Shown one piece after another: positions 23,301 through 32,300 of a stretch of DNA of 64,000 bases (the stretch's first letter is position 1; every line of letters begins with the position of its first letter). Position numbers and translations under genes: made by a program. The notes beneath the pieces were generated by a model. The model did no database searches. It was given only the letters and a program-made list of their open reading frames with translations, and was not told where the DNA came from. Source of the stretch: Angiostrongylus vasorum (taxonomy: Eukaryota > Nematoda > Chromadorea > Rhabditida > Metastrongylidae); the NCBI GenBank assembly GCA_018806985.1, contig JADANN010000269.1, forward strand, positions 248,001-312,000. The letters are read 5' to 3'.

Positions 23301-26300
23301 TAAATATCTTGAGTACTTTTTTGGCCTTCGACAGATTTTACTTCGTCATCTTCTTTCTAACACACTTTTTTTTCCTGTCTTCCCCCCCTTTTTTTTATAA
23401 CTCTCGGAGCGCTCACGCAAAGATTCTAAGGCTAGTATAATGCTAGACGTGTTTCTCTTTGGAATTCTTCTTGCCATCTTCTAGCCACTAGGCCATCCGG
23501 CCTTGCAGCGGTTCTGACACTCCTCTCGATTGAGTTCGAGTTCAAACAATGCGATCACTTCAACGACGTTACTGTTAGATCTGGTTAAGTTCAGTGGGAA
23601 CGAGTAAGATTGAGTTCGAGTTCAAACAATGCGATCACTTCAACGACGTTACTGTTAGATCTGGTTAAGTTCAGTGGGAACGAGTAAAATCCCTATTTGT
23701 AATCCTTCACAGACGGGGCTCCTGGTAGTCTGCTCTCTCTAAGGATGTGGTAAACTCCACTGCTCTTTTCATGATGTCATTTTTTTCGATCCTTGTTAAG
23801 AAAGCACTTAGGTACCTCGATGGGCTTCGAAACTTGTCTGAACTGCGGTTCACGTCCTTCTCCGCTAAAGGACCTATCTTGCTCTACGTCGCAGTTCGAT
23901 AGTGATCATTTTCGGCATTATTTTCTACTCACTCACTTCACTAAATCCTTGTAATTGTGGGTGACTCAAAAAAAAGTTTGACTTGTAGCGTAATAGTTAG
24001 ACTATTCTTTTTTCAATTCTGTTTGGTTTTTAAATTCACATGTGGTCTTTGGTTCGGTGCCACACTCAACCAGCCTAATTTCGTGTCTTTCTTAGGTCAA
24101 GAAATTAGCACAGCAGTTTTTTAGAGGAACAAAAACACTGATTTTGTGATGTATCCACTTCTCATATAATTCCTATTCTTTCCATGATAGGATGTAAAGT
24201 GACAAGGAGAAAGGAAAAGCAAGAGCCTCGGTTGGTGTAGTGGATAGCACGCGAGCTCCCCCAAAAGGGTAATCGCAAGTTCGAAGCGCACCTGAAGTTT
24301 CCTGTTTTGCCCATATCAAAGCACTCTTGTACTTGTACTTTAAATCGTAACCTGCCTCAAAAATGAAACTATGTGATTTCGACTGCAGTTTCATCTTAAC
24401 TGGGTTCAACGCCTATCTGTGCTTCCCAGAGTATTCCCACCGAAGGGTGATCGCTGATAGCATCGATAGAATAAAGAAAACTGGTTGAGAAAAAAGGCTA
24501 AACAATGGCGTCGGTTGGTGCAGCGGATAACACGTGGACCATGACAGGATAATCGCTTGTTCGAAGCCACCTGAGGTTCCGAGTTTTGCTCATATATCAG
24601 CACCATTGCGGTTGTACACGATACTTGATACTTGAGTGGCCCTCCTCACTGGTTGCGTGGTCCTCAGTATAATCTCCATTTTTCCAGAGATTTTCTAGTT
24701 AAGTCATAGTCGTTCCCTGGAATCCCGTAGTCAGCCTGGGCAAAGTCTGCCCCCGGGTCTTCAACACCACAGGCACCGCCGTCCTTGTGGATCAGAGGGA
24801 GATTTACCATCATGCGACATATTTACACCAGGATGGTGGTGGATCCCGATATTGGTTTACTCTTACCTAGGCTTCCTGTTGGAAACGCCTCACTTCTTCT
24901 CAGCTTGGAGACCCTGCCAGGTGGATGAATTCCCGGGCTGTACATCGCAGCCCGGCAACCAGGAACACCTCCCAGCCACGATAAGGTGGTAAGCCGTTGA
25001 GAGGATTGTGGTTATACTGATCTTATATTTCTTTATTCTTCGCGACTAATTATATAGACCGGATATGGATTCACCTACCGCCGCTTTACCTTACTGAATC
25101 GAATGCTTGAAGAATGGCTATTTCACTCTTTCCCTTGAACCCAAGCTGAATAAGGGTTGGGGAATGGGAAATCGGAGTAGCGCACTTTTCGAAAAAGAGC
25201 ACTTTAGAATACGCAGAAGTTGTTTTTTTCAAACTATTTAAACATTTCACAAAATATTTTTGGTAGAGGCATTTTTCTTGTTAATACCTGACATCTGTCC
25301 CATATGGCGACTCTCTCGCCTTTTTGATCATTATGAACACATTTTAGACACCTAGGAAATTTCTGCAGTGATGACGCAGACGAACAGTTTCCAATACGAA
25401 ATGCCGTTTCCGATATTGGTGCAAGAATTCTTGACCTTGGCGGCTACATAGCCTTATTTGTTAGCTCGATTCTATTCCTCATGGTTGCGTAAGTTTGTTT
25501 CGATTCCAGAAAACTATTTGAACTCTTCCATTTAATGAAATTTGGACCGGTTTGCCGTGATGGCTGTTGAAACCTAGGTGATGCACAAATATGGCGCAGC
25601 GATTGGAGGTGCACTGTAATCCACTAATATACGCTACTACAATCCTTCCCATATTACGAAGTAGCTAGATCCTTCCGAGATTCACAAATGAGTACCAGAC
25701 TAGTGTGGTAAAACCAACCAAACCACGCGCTTTATATAACGGTAACTCCCATATTTAACTATATCAGCCAAATATATATTCAAACACCTCTACGATTCAT
25801 GACATGGAGGGTAACCCATGCCGCATTCCTAAGGGATAGATCAGTGCCGAAAATCTTGTCCTTTACTTCTAATCCCAAATGGCAAGTTGATAGTTGAATT
25901 TAGGAGAAATGCAACTATGTAAATATTTTGACTTATTATTTACTGCCTACTCTTTTTTTAGCGGCAGGGTATGTAGTGCGAAATATAACTTTAATGATGC
26001 TGAGATATCTGCAAAACTCCGGACCGCAGGTGTGTACAGTGGGGAACGAACGCGCTATTGTCCTTTCCGGGGATTAGTGCGCTCACCACCACACCATGCG
26101 GGTCCTTCGTTTCGCCTGTCTCTCAGCTAGTTCTGTTGATCTTTTGCAAATATCTCAGCATCATTAAAGTTATGTAAATATTGTTAGACAAAGGCAGGAT
26201 TCAGATGATAGGTTTCCGTCCCAGTTGGTCTGGACTGACATATTTATCGCGTATACGTAAACATGTCGTGCATAACTGAGTCGATAATCTTGGGCTCATG

Positions 26301-29300
26301 TGCTTCCCATGCTTCACCTAGGTTCGGCTGGAAGCCTAAGGACGAAGCTTTTTTAGAGGCCATGAAGGTATCTTCCCACAAAATAAATGTACCTGACAGT
26401 TGTTGTGTATTATCCTGTTTTCATTAGGTAATTTGGAGTAATTTCAGGTTATGTTTTGTGTTGGCATTTGTGTCGATGTTTCTGTGCATGGGACTATTTG
26501 AAGATCATGATTTACGACTACTTAGCACGCTGCCAAGAAATGAGTTTGCAGTGGATCTCGGAAAGGAGAAAATACGTTTTGTGCTTTAGTGAGTAACCAA
26601 TGTTTGGGTACTTTGCTTATTTTTCGGATTTCGGTAGTGAGGATTATAATCAAGCAGCCCACTTCAAATTATCCTTCCGACAATCAAGACATCTTGTATT
26701 CTGGCTATGAAAAGCGGATATTACATGATTAAATTAGTAGATTGATTGTTATCGATCAAAAAAAACTTTGGGAATGCAAATCCTTGGTGATTGTAGAGGT
26801 GGTGGTAATGGCAATAATAGTTATGTGACTGACGATCATGATAACAATGACGGTGGAAGCTTTCCAGTGCAGCTCTATCACCCGAGTAATAGAAAGTATA
26901 AACCTTTCAGCGCTGATCAATCCCTGAAAGGATTGGCCCCAGGCATTCGACTTCATTAAGCATCGTTTAGAGGTGATTGAATGCATATCTGACCTTTACA
27001 ATGACTCAATGCCAGTGGCATACTGATGTATCGAGCCAGTGCTGCTATCCTCCCATACAAATCTGATACGAATTTGCCGACCCCGGAGGCATGGAAGGCT
27101 TGGTGAGTTATGGGCGCGGGATCAATTCCACGTGTGTGTTGCAGGGTACCTCAGAGCACTGCACGACACGCGCCCTTCTACTATTCGGTTAACTCGGAGA
27201 AGTTAAAAGAACCTTACGAAGCGAATTTCCTCTTCGAGGTTTTATCAGAAAAACAAACTTGCTGACAGTAGTATTTAACGATCATATCTAACAGCAATTA
27301 GGCAGGGTGAGAGCTGCCGTGAAGAGGACATCGAGTAATCGAAATAATTTCTGAAGAGCTTAAATATTACTGATTACAACTGACAAGAAATATTTGATGT
27401 GATTTCAGTGATATTTTGTACAAATGCAAAAATGGTTTCTCGTTTTTCGACGCTATCGATGGTGATCAGATATGGGCACGAAAGGAGATGGGAAGGGTAA
27501 GAAAGTTAGAGTTGAACTGAGATTTCTGCTGTTCTCTCGTGCTGTTTTCCATGTTGTACAGTTTTCTTCAGAAACTCACTGCATTGAGAAGAAAGAGCTT
27601 TCGTCGTCGACTTCGAAATTTCTACGTGGACTATCAACTTGTAGATGATGTTAATAAAAGACTTGTGGAATTGAAGGTGCCGTGGTTTTTTTTTCCAATC
27701 TAAGTCCGTTGAAAACATCACGACTTTCAAAAAGCATCTTGTTAATTCAATTGTTCATAAGTAGGAACGACTTTTAATTTTCTTCTTGTCAAAAATTGTG
27801 TTCATGCTGGTCTCCGTTGTCTTCTCAGTGAAATGGAGAACGCCTTAGTCCTGCTCGACCGCAAATACACTTTTTAAAAAAGTTTTCGGCGTTGATCAAT
27901 CGCTGGAGGATGCGCCATGCATTCGACTTCATTAAGCAGCGTCTGGGGGGTGATTGAATGCATATCTGGCCTTTACAATGACTCGTGGTAGCCTACCGAT
28001 GTATCGAGCCAGTACTGCTATCCTCCCAGACAAGTCTGATATCAATTTGTCGACCCGTGAGTGATCAAAGGCTTGGCTGGCCATGGGCGTGGGGGATGGA
28101 TTCCACGTGTGTGTTGCAGACACCTCCGACCACTGCTCCACACGCGTACTCAGAAATACAGCATGAAATTTTATTACTATAGATGAATACAAGCCAACGA
28201 TCAACATTAGAATATTCAATGTTTATTGAGGCAAATAAATGTCAGCGAGCGCAAAATCTGCGAAACCCGTATATCCCGTAAATACCTCATTAAGGTATAT
28301 TCCTTGCGAATAGACGTAATAAGTACATACCTCTAGTGCATACCCTCTTGCATGATGATTGTCAAACTGATTCCGTTGTCCCACATGAAGTTTCCATTGA
28401 AAAACCCTGAGGCAAATTTGCCCAGTGGTTCTTTGTTCTATCGAAATGGTAAAGAACAATGTTGTTCTTCTTCCTTTGAAGATAACCTGGTCGATAAAGA
28501 TTCTTATAAATCTTTATGAACGTCTTGATGAAATTTTCTTTTATTGGGAAATATTTTCAGAATTTACCAAAAGAATTTAAAGTCGCTCTTCATAATCTTC
28601 GGGATGGTAAGTTCTTTTACAAGATAAATTCACAACCTCACAAGTAACTAGGGTTGTAGCAGGGTTCTTATCGAATAAGTAACTATTAGGATTATAAAGA
28701 CATATGTATAAATGGAAAAATGTTAACTTTTTTTTATTAACTGTTTACTACAGTTTTTCACAGCGGGGTGTCTATGAAATTCAGCCGCAATGATGCTAAG
28801 ATATTTTTAAAACTGCGGACCGCAGGTGTTTGCAGTGAGAATCAAACCCAATATTACTTTTTTGGGGGCTTACGTGTTCACCACCACACCATGCGGGACC
28901 TTCACTTCGTCTTTCTATCAGCTAGTTTTCTATCTAACAGTGCAACCAGCAATCACGAGTCAGTAAACGGGGCTGATCAGTTCCGCATGGTGTGGTGATG
29001 AATACGCTAGCCCTCAGAAAGTGATACCGGCCTCGATCCTCATCGCCGACACCTGCGATCAGGAGTTTTGCAAATATCTCAACATCATTGTGGTTGAATT
29101 CCATGTAATACGCTGCCTTAAAAAATTTGTAGTAGGAGGTAAATGAAAAGGTTAACATTGTGATTTCGACTACAGCCTCAGCTTAACTGGGTTCAATGCC
29201 AGTTTGTGTTCCCCAGATCAATCTCGTTGACAAGTGCCTTGCTAATGGCACTGTTAGAGAGAAAACTAGTTGAGAAACTGCGGCGAAAGGGATTCGCATG

Positions 29301-32300
29301 GTGTGGTGGTAAACACGTCAGCCCACCAAAAGAGTGACAACGTTTTTGATCCCACTGCAGACACCTGCGTTCAGGCGTTTTGCAAATATCTAAGCATCAT
29401 TGTGGTTGAGCTTCGTAGACGCATTATAGTTTAGTCGTTGAAACTATCATTAATATTGTACATTTCAAACAGAAATATGAAATAATTGAATTTGAATATG
29501 AATTTGATGAGTGTATTGAAAGAAAATATATTTTCGAAATACTCATTAGTTTTTATTTATGGGTGAAAGAAAGGCAAAGCAAGGCCATCAGTGACTCATT
29601 AGGTAACACCAGAGCCCTGAAAAGGGTAATCGCGGGTTCGAATCTGGTCTGTGGTCCAGTTTTGCAAACAGCTCAGCATCACTGTGTTCTACTTGATATA
29701 ATACATTGGCATAAAAAATTAATAGGCAGTAAACAAGAAATAAATAATTTTTTTTGCAAGTACAGATATAACAAAACAAAGTGGACATGAGCCAAATATG
29801 ACTCGCACTGGTGACTGTTCGGTGTCTTTTGAATGAAATGCGTGTTTCACATTAACTAAAGTCCAATAGCTCTTATATTATTCTCGAAAAGCCTCGTCAA
29901 TAACCCTAAAAACAAAAAAATCAGGAAAATCAGATTTTTTCAGCATGAATTTGATCAAAGTTAGAAATTATTTGCAGGTGTCGTTGTTAGACAAATCGGT
30001 GAACAAGTGGTTAACAATACTAAACAACTTGAGTTGGAATTGATAAAGTTCCAAGAAATGGTGGAAAGAGCTTTTCATTTTTTCTTTTTTCTATCTTTTC
30101 TCTTTTCCTTCTGTTTTTTTTGTGAAGGCTTCACACGAACTGTTGCCCATCAGCGGTTATCTCCCAGTTCAGATATCGCTTCTGAGCTCAAGAAGTAAGA
30201 GAGACAAATTTTCGAAAGAAATTCAAACACAGCTCGATATAATGGAAACGGTTATCACAAGTTCTATAGCTAAACTATGGGTAAGAACTACGACTTCACA
30301 ACAAATATCCATGGTCTTCGTGTTTGCGATAGGACAGTTTACAATGTAGAGCGCTGAAAGCGCAGCAGTTTCGAGACCCTGTATCATGCGTACATTGTCA
30401 CAAGATCAGCATTTGCTATTAGATAATCGGGTTAGGCCCGTCTACTCCAGTGTCATGTTGGTTTCAGACCTTGGTGAAGGTCTTTGCAGCAATCGATGAA
30501 GTTTTTTAACTACATGTGATAAGCCCATCATAACGCTTTGACAGAAGTATTCAAAGTTCCAGTAGAGAATCGACTTCGCCAGCACTCACCCACACTCGTA
30601 GAGAAGGGAGAATCCTTAAATTGCATCTGAATCCATATGCAAACCCAAAGATTTTGTTCAAGACTCCTGCAAGCAAGGAATCGAATTGCTAAAATCTGTA
30701 GAATGTTACTCTCTTGCTCGTATACGTTCACTTGCTACTGAAACTACAATAAAAAGCAACTTGAACAGTGTGCTACAAATCATGTCAAGTAACCCATCAT
30801 TCGAAAGCCTAACTTCTTACATTGCTATGACTGCTATATAAGTATACAGCTGGGAATCTGTTAGGAACTATCCAGTATTTCGAGCACGCACTGATGAGCT
30901 CTCCGCTCGTTCTCGTTGCTCATTAGAACTCGTCGGTGGACCTCGTTTGCACAAGGAACAAAAACAGCCTGTGTCATAATTTTCGTAGGATACGTTATAT
31001 ATTCACCGCTTCTGACGACAAGGCAGCAGCAAGAAAAAGACATTGTTCTTCAAGTATAGGAGTGAAATAGCCTTCTCAAGTTTTTCATTGTAAATTTTCA
31101 GTATTCGCTGATTTTAGAGAGTAATGAATGATCTCTCCCCCAAGTGCGAATCATTAATGTCGATATGGAACAATGTCGGATTCTACTTATGTAACGTTAT
31201 CGCTGTACCAGCTCAGGGCTTGTGGGTTGCGTGTTGTAAGTGTTTTCCACTAGAAATAGATGACAGATTTTTCATTTTAAAGCAATTAGTTGTGAACAGA
31301 CTGGGTCTAAGTTGTTCCAGAGAGATGAGTTCATTGATCCAAATCCTCGGTAGATGGTGACTAAAGCTACTCATTTTGTTTGCAACAGATTTTTCAAGCT
31401 TTTTGATTCTAAGCTGAATCAATACTAGCACGTGTTCTAAGTTGAAAGTTGTTTTTATCGATTCCATAAAAAATCTTTATGAAAAATAGCAACTGGGCTA
31501 AAAAATTTGACTGAACTAACAAGTTAACCCTTAGTCATGAGTGATTCCAGTGCTGTGTGAAGAGTTAAGCCGTAGCTTAAGGATCTGCCGTCTTCCCTCT
31601 TCACTTGCATGTTGAGTACTTATTGAACGTGGTATGAAATCACTAGATGCCGGTACCAGACCATTTCCAAGCATTCACCAAAGACCTTCTGCCATTTTGG
31701 ATCAAAGACGGGGCTCACTACTTCCCATAGAATTTCTCCGGAAAAGAAGCGATTTTTGAGATTAATCGAACGAACGATGGAGCTGCGACGTTATAGGGCC
31801 AAATCAAATGAGTTAGTGAATTTTGACGCTGTTCTATGCCGAAAAGTTAGCAATAATAGAACAGATTGGACCTCAATATGCTTTAAAAGCTGAATGCTAG
31901 CCGTAATGACAACGATTAATTTCCTTGATGTCATTGTACTTCAACAACACCCAGATAGATACTTTAAAAAAAAGGATAGAACTCTCAGCGTTGGTCAATC
32001 TCTGTGGGATGCGCCATGCATCCGACTTCATTAAGCATCGTTTGGGAGGTGATTGAATGCATATCTTGTCTTTACAATGACTCGCGGTGACCTACCGATG
32101 TATTGAGTCAGTGTTGCCATCTTCCCAGACAACTCTGGCACCAATTTGCTTAACCCGGAGGGATGGAAGGCTTGGTGGGCCATGGGCACGAGAATCGATC
32201 CCATGTGTATTGCAGGGCGCCTGCGACCACTGCTCCACAAGCTATAGATACTTAAGATATTGAAATTTCTTGATGTCTTTGACGATTAGCCAGTTCGTGA

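Noticed and set aside
23528..23687. CRISPR-like direct repeats
   Set aside because: Two adjacent 80-bp units without spacers in a nematode intron; a simple tandem duplication.
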